Assembly (NCBI GenBank): GCA_051208045.1
Contig: JBPJFY010000014.1
Coordinates: 32,322 to 96,321, forward strand
DNA length: 64,000 nucleotides
Origin: LZORAL124-50-18 sp051208045
Lineage (GTDB): Bacteria; Pseudomonadota; Gammaproteobacteria; Pseudomonadales; Oleiphilaceae
Direction of reading: 5' to 3'
Shown piece by piece: positions 35,411 through 44,737 of this stretch. The position numbers were made by a program, and so were the translations under genes. The notes beneath the pieces were generated by a model, which saw only the letters and a program-made list of their open reading frames with translations, did no database searches and was not told the origin of the DNA. Positions within the stretch are counted from its first letter, which is position 1. Every line of letters begins with the position of its first letter.

Positions 35411-37639
35411 ATGAATTTGAAATACAAGGCACTGGCACTCGCCCCCTTACTTACCGTCTTAGCCGCTTGTTCGGGTGGTTCAGGGGCATTGGGTGGCTTA
35501 GAAGAAGAGCCTGAGACCAACGTTGAGGCTGCAGTCGAAATCGCCCTTGGGGTGCTGGACGAAAGCGGTGAAGAGCCTGTATTTACGGAGGGCACTATAT
35601 TCACTGAAAGCACCAATCTTGCAGCTGAAGCAAAAGCTCTTTTGGAAGTAGATTTGGTCAACACATCAGACAACACCCTATATGAAGTAGAAACTGTCGT
35701 CTCATTTACGTCAACTTGCGTAAGACGTGGATTGGCGACCATCGAAGAAACGGTGACCTCGACAACCGGCAAAATTCAAGCCAATTATGAACCTGACGGA
35801 TGCGAAGGGTCAGACACCATCATCGCCAGTTTAGCTTCCGGTCAAACCGCCTCAGTTGACGTCACAGTGGAACCTCCTCAACTCGCGTTGGGGATAAACG
35901 GATCTATAGCTGACGATGCGGGCTTTCTTGGCTTTAGACGAGGCGCTATGCTGCTAACTTCAAAAAATTTGTCTGCTGGGGGGCAGGCAACAGCTGAGGT
36001 GCACATAGTACGAGACATTAATGACACACTCTATGACCGAAACGCTACCGTGTTTTTTACGTCTGACTGCGTAGAGCAGGGGCTAGCGACGATCACGCAA
36101 AGTGTATCGACGGACTCCGGCGTAGCTTTCGCATTGTACACTGCCAATGGCTGTGTTGGCTCAGACAATATTATTGCCAGCCTGGAAGGTGGCTCAAATA
36201 CTGCAATAGCAAACTTAATCGTCGCTCCGCTAGAGTTTGGGGCATTGTCGTATGTTTCTGCGGAACCAACTTCCATCGGATTGAAGAATCTAAGTAATCC
36301 TGCTCTGGGCACCGTATCAGAAGTCACTTTTGTTCTATCTGATAAAACAAAAAACCCGATTTCTGGAGAAAGAATCAATTTCAAACTTGACGCAAGCTCA
36401 GGAGCGTCTGACGCAACACTGACCAACTCGTTTGATACGACTGATGCTGAAGGTATAGCCAGAGCGTTTGTGTTTGGCGGATCAGAAAAAGGTACAGTTA
36501 GAGTCATTGCAACAGTCGACTCGGATGATTCGCTATCAACCCAGTCAGGAATAATTACGATAACCACAGGTATCGCCACACAACGAAGTTTCAATCTGAC
36601 ACTGTCCGTATTCAACCCAGCTAATTCCTGGGACACCGACGGTGTAACCGCTTCAGTCTCGGCGCGCGTTTCGGACTTTTACAACAATCCAGTAGCCCCG
36701 GGCACCAAAGTGTTGTTTTTTACCTCTCACGGACAAATTCAGCCTGAGTGTGAAATCGGAGATGATGGTGGCTGCTCGGTAACATGGACCAGCACCAACC
36801 CCAGAGCAACCACTGAAGACTTAGCGCTATTATTCGGAGGCAATAACTCCATTAGTGGAGATACCGACGCCGCCGCCGGTAGATTAGGCTTATGGCTGAA
36901 AGACGATGACGGCCTCACTGTTAACGACTACATCGGCAAGGTGGCAATCATGGCAACCATTAAAGGAGAAGAAACTGCAGGACCCGATGAGAATTCGAAC
37001 GGCCTGTATGATTTAACCGAAACCTATATCCCCCTCTCGGAAGCCTACGTGGATTTCAACGCCAATACGCAGCGTGACGCAGGCGAAGCTTATGTTGACT
37101 GGAATGATAGCGGAACGTTTGATTCCCAGCCATCTGCCGTTTTCAGAGGCAGCCGCTGCGCTTCAGATGCACTTCAAGCAGGCGCATGCGATTCCTTGGC
37201 CGATATTAACGACACTATCTATCTGGATATGTCAGGTAATGTGCTTTTCTCTGGCATTCTCATGTTTGACGGCTCACCTCAACTCGGCCAGGAAATTGAC
37301 CAAGTCGAATTAGGGACGGGAGGGGCAAATGGAGGATTTGTCAATTTGGTTGTCCAGGATTTGAATGGGAACGCTCCGGGAGAAGGAACCACAGTATCTT
37401 TCTTAGCAACTGCTGTAGATGATGATACCGAACTGGAAGTCCTAACCGATGGGTTTACAGTTAACTCCCGCCAGATAGGACCAGTATGGACTGGGTTAGC
37501 GTTCCGTGTTAAAGAAACCAACCAAACCGAAGGCGGTGCATTTCTTGGAACCATCGACGTTAAAGTCACCAACCCAGACTCAACAGTATCAGTAAGAAGC
37601 TTAGTGTTGAGACTGGCTGGTGGAGAGGCAGTGGAATAG
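35411..37639 (+). CDS. large lipoprotein with repeated Ig-like (Big-1 type) domains
   Basis: I do not recognise a named family for the whole protein. The signal peptide ends in VLAAC (lipid-bearing Cys20), followed by SGGSG. Two similar domains follow (about residues 68-155 and 188-275); each has a Cys pair exactly 28 residues apart (103/131 and 220/248) and the pattern FTSxCVxxGLATI...GCxGSDxIIASL. Two more invasin/Big-1-like domains come next (about 290-390 and 400-470), with a Cys pair at 447/455. An acidic stretch rich in Asp/Asn (about 525-572) resembles Ca-binding loops. A final beta domain reaches 742. GGAG lies 8 bases before the ATG. Expected to be a surface or periplasmic adhesion or scaffold protein; the role is unknown. 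Confidence 0.75.
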   Translation: MNLKYKALALAPLLTVLAACSGGSGALGGLEEEPETNVEAAVEIALGVLDESGEEPVFTEGTIFTESTNLAAEAKALLEVDLVNTSDNTLYEVETVVSFTSTCVRRGLATIEETVTSTTGKIQANYEPDGCEGSDTIIASLASGQTASVDVTVEPPQLALGINGSIADDAGFLGFRRGAMLLTSKNLSAGGQATAEVHIVRDINDTLYDRNATVFFTSDCVEQGLATITQSVSTDSGVAFALYTANGCVGSDNIIASLEGGSNTAIANLIVAPLEFGALSYVSAEPTSIGLKNLSNPALGTVSEVTFVLSDKTKNPISGERINFKLDASSGASDATLTNSFDTTDAEGIARAFVFGGSEKGTVRVIATVDSDDSLSTQSGIITITTGIATQRSFNLTLSVFNPANSWDTDGVTASVSARVSDFYNNPVAPGTKVLFFTSHGQIQPECEIGDDGGCSVTWTSTNPRATTEDLALLFGGNNSISGDTDAAAGRLGLWLKDDDGLTVNDYIGKVAIMATIKGEETAGPDENSNGLYDLTETYIPLSEAYVDFNANTQRDAGEAYVDWNDSGTFDSQPSAVFRGSRCASDALQAGACDSLADINDTIYLDMSGNVLFSGILMFDGSPQLGQEIDQVELGTGGANGGFVNLVVQDLNGNAPGEGTTVSFLATAVDDDTELEVLTDGFTVNSRQIGPVWTGLAFRVKETNQTEGGAFLGTIDVKVTNPDSTVSVRSLVLRLAGGEAVE

Positions 37640-37651
37640 GACGAACTACCC

Positions 37652-37683
37652 CCCCGGCTAACGACTTCACCGTGTAGCCGGGG
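37652..37683 (+). terminator. weak candidate terminator after the Ig-like lipoprotein
   Basis: A 9-bp stem (CCCCGGCTA with TAGCCGGGG) and a 14-base loop lie 12 bases past the stop codon, but only TTCTCC follows, not a T run. It may be a hairpin without terminator function. Confidence 0.4.
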
Positions 37684-37758
37684 TTCTCCTCCCCCCAGTT
37701 TCCATGTACACTTTCCTCACCACTGACAGCAACACTTTCTATTCCCCCCAGAGCAACC

Positions 37759-38319
37759 ATGCCCAAGGACTACGCAAAACCCAGTACTACCCGAAAAAAC
37801 CCGCATCCCGCCAAAAAAGGCCCCTCCCCCACACTGTGGCTGGCCGCCATCGCCCTCATCGGCGGATTGGGCGCTGGACTGTACTATCTTTCTTCGCAAC
37901 CCACCCCAACAACATCTGAGAAAAGCCACGAAGCCGAGAAAGCTGCAAAAGCGCACATCGCAAAAGAATCACCGAAAGCAACCGAACAGCCGCCCTACAA
38001 GTTCTACGAACTGTTGCCAAAATCCACCGTACCGCCCTCGCAGGTCGACGCCTACAAACCGAAAACAGACGGTAAAAAATACCACTACCTTCTCCAAACC
38101 GGTTCATTTCGCGCCGAAAAAGATGCTGAGCGCCAGAAAGCCAACATTGCCTTCCAGGGATTACGCGCCGAGATTCAAAAAACCACCGCGCAAAATGGCG
38201 TGTGGTACCGTGTTCAGGTCGGCCCATTCACCTCGCGCAGCAAAATGAACAGTGCCATTGATAAACTCCTCACGCTAAACATTCGCCCCCTGGAAAAGAA
38301 AATTCCTCTGGAAAAATAA
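37759..38319 (+). CDS. FtsN-like SPOR domain protein
   Basis: Bitopic inner-membrane protein of 186 residues. A short basic cytoplasmic tail with KGPSPT is followed by one transmembrane helix (about 27-45), an Ala/Lys-rich linker, the FYELLP motif seen in FtsN-like proteins of pseudomonads, and a C-terminal SPOR domain (YLLQTGSFRAEKDAERQKANIAFQG ... WYRVQVGPFTSRSKMNSA). SPOR domains bind glycan strands lacking stem peptides at the septum. Position before hslV is the usual one for this protein. A role in division is inferred; whether it is the essential FtsN is not shown by sequence. Confidence 0.88.
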   Translation: MPKDYAKPSTTRKNPHPAKKGPSPTLWLAAIALIGGLGAGLYYLSSQPTPTTSEKSHEAEKAAKAHIAKESPKATEQPPYKFYELLPKSTVPPSQVDAYKPKTDGKKYHYLLQTGSFRAEKDAERQKANIAFQGLRAEIQKTTAQNGVWYRVQVGPFTSRSKMNSAIDKLLTLNIRPLEKKIPLEK

Positions 38320-38338
38320 TCCAGACGGCGTATCACCG

Positions 38339-38364
38339 CTTGAAATCAGCGCCAGGCCCCTTAT
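38339..38364 (+). promoter_or_regulatory. candidate heat-shock (sigma32) promoter of hslVU
   Basis: CTTGAAA at 38339-38345 matches the sigma32 -35 element exactly, and CCCCTTAT starting at 38357 is close to the -10 consensus CCCCATNT. The gap is 11 bases, about 1-2 shorter than typical. It predicts a start near 38370 and an 80-base leader before the GTG of hslV, much like the long hslV leader in E. coli. Confidence 0.6.
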
Positions 38365-38449
38365 ATATCTTTGTATGAGAAACAATGCCCTGTCGGCAGG
38401 AAGCGCAGTCGGCATTGATGAGTTTTCACACGCTATAGGGAATGCACAG

Positions 38450-38980
38450 GTGACTACCATAGTTTCGGTTCGAAGAGGTAACGATGTGGCGCTGGGCGGC
38501 GACGGTCAGGTGTCGTTGGGCAACACGGTAATGAAAGGCAATGCGCGCAAAGTGCGACGCTTATACCATGGCAAGGTCATTGCTGGTTTTGCTGGTGGGA
38601 CAGCCGATGCCTTTACGCTGTTCGAGCGTTTTGAAGGTAAGCTGGAAACGCATCAGGGCCACCTCACCCGAGCCGCCGTCGAGTTGGCCAAGGACTGGCG
38701 AACAGACCGCGCCCTGCGTCGCCTCGAAGCATTGTTAGCCGTCGCAGATCACACAACCTCGCTGATCATCACCGGCAATGGTGACGTCATAGAACCAGAG
38801 CAAAGCCTGATTGCCATCGGTTCTGGCGGCCCCTTTGCACAGGCCGCTGCGCGTGCACTGCTTGAAAACACCGAGCTGTCTGCCCGCGAAATCGTTGAAA
38901 AATCGTTGGCGATTGCTGGCGATATCTGCGTCTTCACCAACCATAACGCGACCATCGAAGAAATCTCTGGCAACCAGTGA
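38450..38980 (+). CDS. hslV: ATP-dependent protease peptidase subunit HslV
   Basis: Threonine protease of the HslVU (ClpYQ) complex. The mature protein must begin with the catalytic Thr: here the GTG at 38450 is followed directly by TTIVSVRRGNDVALGGDGQV, giving 176 residues, the E. coli length. The longer open frame adds 25 residues before this and would bury the nucleophile, so it is rejected. AGGG lies 9 bases before the GTG. Catalytic Lys33 region is NARKVRRLYHGK. It is followed 40 bases later by hslU. Confidence 0.96.
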   Translation: MTTIVSVRRGNDVALGGDGQVSLGNTVMKGNARKVRRLYHGKVIAGFAGGTADAFTLFERFEGKLETHQGHLTRAAVELAKDWRTDRALRRLEALLAVADHTTSLIITGNGDVIEPEQSLIAIGSGGPFAQAAARALLENTELSAREIVEKSLAIAGDICVFTNHNATIEEISGNQ

Positions 38981-39020
38981 GACGATCAACCCTAGAATTT
39001 TACCCAATACGGATATCAGC

Positions 39021-40340
39021 ATGTCTTCAATGACCCCAAGAGAAATTGTCCACGAACTCAATAAGCACATTGTTGGGCAGGACAGCGCTAAACGCGCCGT
39101 CGCCATTGCGCTTCGAAATCGCTGGCGGCGTATGCAGTTAAACGAAGAACTCCGAGATGAAGTCACCCCGAAAAACATCTTGATGATTGGCCCCACCGGT
39201 GTAGGTAAAACAGAAATTGCCCGCCGCCTGGCGCGACTGGCCGACGCACCATTCATCAAAGTAGAAGCCACCAAGTTCACTGAAGTCGGCTACGTGGGTC
39301 GGGACGTGGAATCCATCATTCGGGATCTCGCGGAAACGGCCATCAAACTGCACCGTGAGAAACAGATGACTCGCGTGGAAAACCAGGCACTGGATGCGGC
39401 AGAAGACCGCATTCTGGATGCACTGCTCCCTCCTGCCCGAGGCACCGATGAAGCGAGGGAAGAGTCCACCACCCGACAGATTTTCCGAAAGAAATTACGC
39501 GAAGGTAGCCTGGACGACAAAGAAATCGAAATTGACGTCAAGTCTACACCGATTGGTGTTGAAATTATGGCACCTCCTGGTATGGAAGAGATGACCAGCC
39601 AGTTGCAAAATATGTTCTCCAATATGTCCGGTGACCGCAAGAAAACGAAAAAGCTGAAGGTATCAGAGGCACTGCGCAAACTGAAGGACGAAGAAGCCTC
39701 AAAACTCATCAATGAGGAAGAACTCAAGGCCGGGGCCATTCGCGCCGTTGAGCAAAATGGCATCGTGTTTATTGATGAAATCGATAAAGTGGCCAAGCGC
39801 GCTGAAGGCAGTACGGCCGATGTATCCCGGGAAGGCGTGCAAAGAGATCTGCTGCCGTTGATTGAGGGCTCCACCGTGAGCACTAAATACGGCATGATAA
39901 AAACCGATCACATCCTGTTCATTGCGTCAGGCGCATTTCACCTCGCCAAACCTTCCGATCTTATTCCGGAACTTCAGGGGCGCTTACCCATTCGCGTCGA
40001 GCTCGACGCTCTCAGCCCGGAAGACTTCAAACGAATTCTCACCGAGCCTGATGCTTCTCTGACAGAACAATATCGCGCACTGATGGCGACCGAAGGGCTG
40101 ACGCTCTCTCTCAGCGACGATGCCATTGAGCGCATTGCTCAAATTGCCTGGTCAGTGAACGAAAAGACCGAAAACATTGGGGCGAGACGATTGCATACCG
40201 TCCTCGAAAGACTGCTCGAAAAGGTGTCTTTTGATGCAGGCGATGCCGTCCGAGGTGAGTTGACCATAGACGCCGCCTACGTTAACGAGCAACTGAATGA
40301 TCTCTCACAGGATGAAGATCTGAGCCGCTACATATTGTGA
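39021..40340 (+). CDS. hslU: HslU ATPase subunit of the HslVU protease
   Basis: AAA+ unfoldase that feeds HslV. From the ATG at 39021 (MSSMTPREIVHELNKHIVGQ) it has 439 residues. Walker A GPTGVGKTEIARR, GYVGRDVES pore motif, the intermediate domain (about 110-240), Walker B IVFIDEIDK, and sensor 2 GARRLHT are all present. The frame is open 70 codons farther into hslV, but that part is not HslU. A hairpin with no T run follows at 40349-40375. Confidence 0.97.
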   Translation: MSSMTPREIVHELNKHIVGQDSAKRAVAIALRNRWRRMQLNEELRDEVTPKNILMIGPTGVGKTEIARRLARLADAPFIKVEATKFTEVGYVGRDVESIIRDLAETAIKLHREKQMTRVENQALDAAEDRILDALLPPARGTDEAREESTTRQIFRKKLREGSLDDKEIEIDVKSTPIGVEIMAPPGMEEMTSQLQNMFSNMSGDRKKTKKLKVSEALRKLKDEEASKLINEEELKAGAIRAVEQNGIVFIDEIDKVAKRAEGSTADVSREGVQRDLLPLIEGSTVSTKYGMIKTDHILFIASGAFHLAKPSDLIPELQGRLPIRVELDALSPEDFKRILTEPDASLTEQYRALMATEGLTLSLSDDAIERIAQIAWSVNEKTENIGARRLHTVLERLLEKVSFDAGDAVRGELTIDAAYVNEQLNDLSQDEDLSRYIL

Positions 40341-40401
40341 TCATCTGTGGGCCACCAGTCGTGTGCTGTTGGCCCGTAGTTCTTAAGAAACGGGATTAGG
40401 C

Positions 40402-40770
40402 ATGCCGAACAATCCAAGCACACCCGCTCACCCGCCGAAAAAAGTGGAACTGAGCCCGGAGAAAGACCAGCTTACGCTGACGTACCTGGACGGGAGCTTT
40501 TTACTCACTGCAGAATACCTGCGGGTTTACTCCCCCTCTGCCGAGGTGAGAGGCCACGGGGTGGGCAATGAAGTGTTACAAACCGGCAAGAAACACGTAG
40601 TTATTTTGGGTATCGAACCCGTGGGTAATTATGGTTTGAAGTTTATATTCTCAGATAAACACGACTCGGGAATTTATCATTGGGGCTACCTGAGAGAGCT
40701 TTGCGTAGAACAAGAAGAAAAGTGGGCATCCTATCTCACCAGACTGGACGCCGCAGGAGCCAGTCGATAA
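40402..40770 (+). CDS. DUF971 (gamma-butyrobetaine hydroxylase N-terminal-like) protein
   Basis: 122-residue protein of the DUF971/GBBH-like N-terminal family. The core reads LTLTYLDGSFLLTAEYLRVYSPSAEVRGHG ... VGNYGLKFIFSDKHDSGIYHWGYLREL. It lacks any catalytic dioxygenase domain. In pseudomonads the same gene follows hslU. Function is unknown; homologues have been suggested to be iron-sulfur related, but nothing here proves that. Confidence 0.85.
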   Translation: MPNNPSTPAHPPKKVELSPEKDQLTLTYLDGSFLLTAEYLRVYSPSAEVRGHGVGNEVLQTGKKHVVILGIEPVGNYGLKFIFSDKHDSGIYHWGYLRELCVEQEEKWASYLTRLDAAGASR

Positions 40771-40825
40771 ACAGGTATACCGCCGCAGCGTTCTCTCTTT
40801 ACAAGGCCGCCTCACCTGCTTAAAA

Positions 40826-40881
40826 TTAAAAAACCCTTCGTCCAAATATGGGGTTTGATAGGAGGGGGTGGACGAAGGGTT
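40826..40881 (-). terminator. terminator of the patatin gene (long-loop hairpin)
   Basis: A 13-bp perfect inverted repeat (40832-40844 with 40869-40881, AACCCTTCGTCCA) encloses a 24-base loop. On the minus strand it runs into TTTTTTAATTTT, which fits a rho-independent terminator 50 bases past the patatin stop. Confidence 0.75.
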
Positions 40882-40929
40882 ACAAACTTTCAGGCACAAC
40901 CACCTCTACCAATGCAGAACCTGAAAAAA

Positions 40930-42189
40930 CTACAGAATTTGCCGGGCATTTTGTAAAAAGTCCGCAAAATCCTCCAGTCGTGACCCAATTTTACCGAGAT
41001 AGCGGCCCTGATCTGCCCGCTCTTTCGCAATGTACACAGGCAACATTTCACCGTACAGACTGGTACTGATGGTACGCTGATCGTCCTCTAAAATATCCCG
41101 CCGCAGTGCAATCCCGAACTTTGCCAGCTCAGGCTCCAACGCGTCTGCGCGCGCAAGCAGATCTTTTCGCGTCATTTGGTAGGCGTGCTCACAGACCATG
41201 CGCCGAGATTGAAAGCTGAATACATTCGAGAAGAAAATCTTTGCGTCATCGCGTGTTGGTTCAAACAGCACGATGGAAGCATCCGGATACTCGGACTCAT
41301 ACATTTTCATACCCGACCGCATTCTCGAATACACCATGGTGCGATAGGTTTGTGAGATGATGTTCGGCATGCCGCTGTTAGTCAGCGTACCCGGACTCAT
41401 AGTGCCCGCACTTACGGCCTGACTGGCGTCAATAGGCACCAGAGGATTAATTGCAAACACCAGGTCAGCGCCATCATCCAGTGCCACAGAGGCATGCATC
41501 CCCTTCCTGAGGGTACCATCCATGTAGTATCGCCCATCAATCTCAACCGGAACGTAGAGGCCTGGCGTTGCCACACTGGCCTGAACAGCCCGGGAAACAG
41601 GGATATGATCGTATCCCGGCGCACCAAACTTCACCGCCTCACCTGATTCCAGGTCTGCGGCCACCAGATACAACCGCCGACTCAACTGCCGAAAGTCATT
41701 GGTGCGCCCCAGCATACTGTAAGAACGGTGTAAGTATTCTTCCAGGCCGGCATTATCAAACACCCCCGCAGGAACCGCCTGGGTCAGCACCGTTAACGCA
41801 TCCAGAAAGGTTTGATCGTGAGGATTGCCAACGAATTTTGCAAACGCTTCCACCAGCAGACCAGGCACAGACAGCATGCGCTTAACGTATTCTCTCACCG
41901 CAGGCCGATAAAATACTTCCGGGTGAAAAGGATGTACTTCTGCTTCATTCTTTACAAAGATTCGACACATCTGGGCCGATGTCATCTGATTGGCCAGATT
42001 CGCAGCAATGAAAGCGCCGGCGCTCACCCCCACGTACACGTAGAGATCATTAAAATCAACGCCTTCCAAAGATTCATCCAACGCGCGCAAGGCACCGATT
42101 TCATAGATACCGCCAAGGGGACCACCACCACCCAGAACAAGACCTATTTTGGGGCGACCCGCTTTTTCCAATGCCTTTGCATTTCGCAT
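40930..42189 (-). CDS. patatin-like phospholipase
   Basis: Predicted cytoplasmic or membrane-associated lipid acyl hydrolase with a Ser-Asp dyad. The oxyanion hole GGGGPLGG lies near residue 20, the nucleophile elbow is GVSAG (Ser56 counted from the ATG at 42189), and the Asp is in YMDGTLRKG (Asp224), a DGT variant of the usual DGG/DGA. The ATG is preceded by AGGAG at 7 bases; a TTG one codon earlier is not needed. 419 residues with a long C-terminal region, similar to Pseudomonas proteins of this size. No signal peptide. Substrate unknown. Confidence 0.88.
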   Translation of the reverse strand: MRNAKALEKAGRPKIGLVLGGGGPLGGIYEIGALRALDESLEGVDFNDLYVYVGVSAGAFIAANLANQMTSAQMCRIFVKNEAEVHPFHPEVFYRPAVREYVKRMLSVPGLLVEAFAKFVGNPHDQTFLDALTVLTQAVPAGVFDNAGLEEYLHRSYSMLGRTNDFRQLSRRLYLVAADLESGEAVKFGAPGYDHIPVSRAVQASVATPGLYVPVEIDGRYYMDGTLRKGMHASVALDDGADLVFAINPLVPIDASQAVSAGTMSPGTLTNSGMPNIISQTYRTMVYSRMRSGMKMYESEYPDASIVLFEPTRDDAKIFFSNVFSFQSRRMVCEHAYQMTRKDLLARADALEPELAKFGIALRRDILEDDQRTISTSLYGEMLPVYIAKERADQGRYLGKIGSRLEDFADFLQNARQIL

Positions 42190-42442
42190 CAACGACTCCT
42201 GAACTCATGCTGTTACAGACAAGAAGATCAATATTTAACCAATCTTACTACCATCTTGCCTAATCAATGGGTGACATTCCTTGCGCCAGCTCACTTTCCC
42301 GAAGGCTTTCCGAGAGATTTGACCCGACTGTGGTCTACACAGGCCCGGTGAATTGCGCATCCGTTCGCCGTATGATCGATTCCAGCCCGACCAATCTATC
42401 AATCCCGATTAGAATATTCATACTAAAGCGTTCACGGATCGA

Positions 42443-44734
42443 CTAATCGCTTCCCGGCTCTTTTGCCCGTTCGGGGCGCATAAAGCGTGTTAATCCCGCT
42501 TCTTTCAGCGCCAGATCAAGCGAACTTTTCACAACCTGCGCGGAATCCATGACCATGACGCGCTCCAGTAATATCTGCGCCCACTCAAGGTCAATGTCGC
42601 GGATAACCGATTTCACTTTGGGCAAGTTCGCTGCATTCATCGACAAAGCGTCGTACCCCATGGCGACCAACAAAATCGCACCGCAGGGATCCCCGGCCAG
42701 CTCTCCACAGATGCTGACTGGCCGCCCGGCTTCGTGCGCATCGCGCACAATGCTTTGCAAAGCCTGCAGCACGGCGGGATGATAGGAATGATAGAGCCCG
42801 GCAACCCGTGGATTGTTACGATCTACGGCAAGCAGGTATTGGGTCAGGTCATTCGATCCCACAGATAAAAAATCAACGCGCTCTGCAAGTTCCTTGATTT
42901 GATACACAGCGGCAGGCACCTCAATCATGACGCCGATCTGGGGCATGCTCACCTTTACCCCCTCTTCGCGCACTTCATGATACACGCGGTAAATGAGATG
43001 CAAGGCCTCTTCTACCTCGGAGATATTACTGATCATCGGCAGCATGATACGCAGATTGTCCAGGCCTTCACTCGCTTTGAGCATGGCTTTTACCTGAACC
43101 AGAAAGATTTCCGGGTGGTCCAGTGTGACCCGAATCCCGCGCCAACCAAGGAACGGATTTTCTTCGGTGATTGGGAAGTAGGTGAGCGCTTTGTCTCCGC
43201 CAATGTCCAGTGTACGCATCGTGACATAATTCGGCGCGAAGGCTTCCAGCTGCTCACGATAACACTCTCGCTGCTCCTGCTCACTCGGGAAGCACTCCTT
43301 GATCATGAAGGGCACTTCGGTACGGTAGAGACCCACCCCTTCAGCACCATGACTCAAAGAACGCACCACATCCGTCATGAGACCGGTATTCACCCACAAC
43401 GGGACTTTGTGACCATCACGCGTCTCACTGGGCAGGCAGCGCAGTGCTTCCAGCCCCTTGATCTGCTCCTGTTCCTCCAGAACGATGGCTTCATAATAGC
43501 CTTTGAGCTCATTGGAGGGAGACGCAAAAATCTGCCCGTTGTAGCCATCCACAATGAGTTCCCGTCCATCCATCTGAGAAACAGGAAGATCCACTGCGCC
43601 CATGACGGTAGGTACGCCCATGGCTCGCGCCAGAATCGCCACGTGAGAGTTGCCTGACCCCTTCACTGAGACGAGCCCCACAAGACTATCCCTGGGCACT
43701 TCGCCGAGCATAGCTGGCGTTAGCTCATCACTGACCAGAATGGTGTTCTTCGGGAATTCGCGTACGATCTGGGCCCCTTCCTGCATATGCGCAAGCACAC
43801 GACGCCCCAAATCCTTGATATCCACCGCACGCTCGGCCAGATAGGTGTCCCCCATCATTTCGAAATGGCGGACATACTCGATGGTCACCTCGCGCAGCGC
43901 GCCTTGCGCCCAATTGCCCTGGCGAATGCGTGTGATGACTTCACCGCCCAGGGCGGTGTCGTCCAGCATACGGAGATACACATCAAACAGCGCCTGCTCC
44001 TCTGGACGCAACCGGGTCGCCAGGCGCTCGCCTACCTGAGCAATATCCCGCCGAACAGCAGCGATCGCGGTATTGAAGATGGTAATTTCCTGATCGATAT
44101 CGGTGGCTGCCACATCCGGTACAGAATCGAGGTCCGCTGGGGGGAACATGACCACACTGTGGCCTATGCACACACCTGGCGCTCCGGCTACCCCCTGAAA
44201 ACAAAAGTCAGTTGCGGTAGTGCCGGTGAGGTTTCGTCCACCAATGACGCCGGTCGCCTCACTGTGCGCGATCACGCCAGCTAACTGAGCAGAAACGGTG
44301 ACCAGGAAAGCTTCTTCACCTTCGTCAAAACAGCGTTTGTTTTTCTGCTGCTGAACAACGATGACACCAAGCACTTTGCGGTGATGAATGATGGGCACGC
44401 CCAGGAAAGATTTATAGCGTTCTTCGCCGGTTTCCGGGAAATAGCGGTAGCGCGGGTGACTGGGTGCGTCCTCCAGGTTGATGGGCTCTTCCCGTACGCC
44501 CACCAGCCCCACCAGACCTTCGGAATGCCCGAGACTGACTTTACCGATGGCCGCCGTGTTCAGCCCCTGCGTCGCCATCAGGATATAGCGGTTGGTATCC
44601 GGGTCAGAAAGGTAGACCGAGCACACTTCTGTATCCATGGCTTCCTGAACCATGGTGACAATAATATCCAGCGCTTCTCTGAGATCTTTCGCAGAGTTAA
44701 CTTTCTGAACGATGCTTCGAAGTGTGCTCAACAT
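42443..44734 (-). CDS. ptsP: phosphoenolpyruvate-protein phosphotransferase PtsP (EI-Ntr)
   Basis: First enzyme of the nitrogen-related PTS; takes phosphate from PEP and passes it to NPr. N-terminal GAF domain (about 1-160), which in homologues senses nitrogen status, then the PEP-utilising part with His364 in GSGNSHVAILARA as phosphorylation site, and the PEP-binding barrel (GWRGIRVTLDHPE, VGSNDLTQY, CGELAGDP). 763 residues. Begins 3 bases after rppH, as in E. coli and Pseudomonas. The NPr and EIIA partners are not in this window. Confidence 0.96.
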   Translation of the reverse strand: MLSTLRSIVQKVNSAKDLREALDIIVTMVQEAMDTEVCSVYLSDPDTNRYILMATQGLNTAAIGKVSLGHSEGLVGLVGVREEPINLEDAPSHPRYRYFPETGEERYKSFLGVPIIHHRKVLGVIVVQQQKNKRCFDEGEEAFLVTVSAQLAGVIAHSEATGVIGGRNLTGTTATDFCFQGVAGAPGVCIGHSVVMFPPADLDSVPDVAATDIDQEITIFNTAIAAVRRDIAQVGERLATRLRPEEQALFDVYLRMLDDTALGGEVITRIRQGNWAQGALREVTIEYVRHFEMMGDTYLAERAVDIKDLGRRVLAHMQEGAQIVREFPKNTILVSDELTPAMLGEVPRDSLVGLVSVKGSGNSHVAILARAMGVPTVMGAVDLPVSQMDGRELIVDGYNGQIFASPSNELKGYYEAIVLEEQEQIKGLEALRCLPSETRDGHKVPLWVNTGLMTDVVRSLSHGAEGVGLYRTEVPFMIKECFPSEQEQRECYREQLEAFAPNYVTMRTLDIGGDKALTYFPITEENPFLGWRGIRVTLDHPEIFLVQVKAMLKASEGLDNLRIMLPMISNISEVEEALHLIYRVYHEVREEGVKVSMPQIGVMIEVPAAVYQIKELAERVDFLSVGSNDLTQYLLAVDRNNPRVAGLYHSYHPAVLQALQSIVRDAHEAGRPVSICGELAGDPCGAILLVAMGYDALSMNAANLPKVKSVIRDIDLEWAQILLERVMVMDSAQVVKSSLDLALKEAGLTRFMRPERAKEPGSD

Positions 44735-44737
44735 ATC

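Noticed and set aside
35395..35772. Antisense open frames across the Ig-like lipoprotein gene
   Set aside because: Composition shadows of the coding strand; no starts or motifs.
40349..40375. Terminator after hslU
   Set aside because: A GGGCCA/TGGCCC hairpin with a mismatch exists, but no T run follows on either strand.
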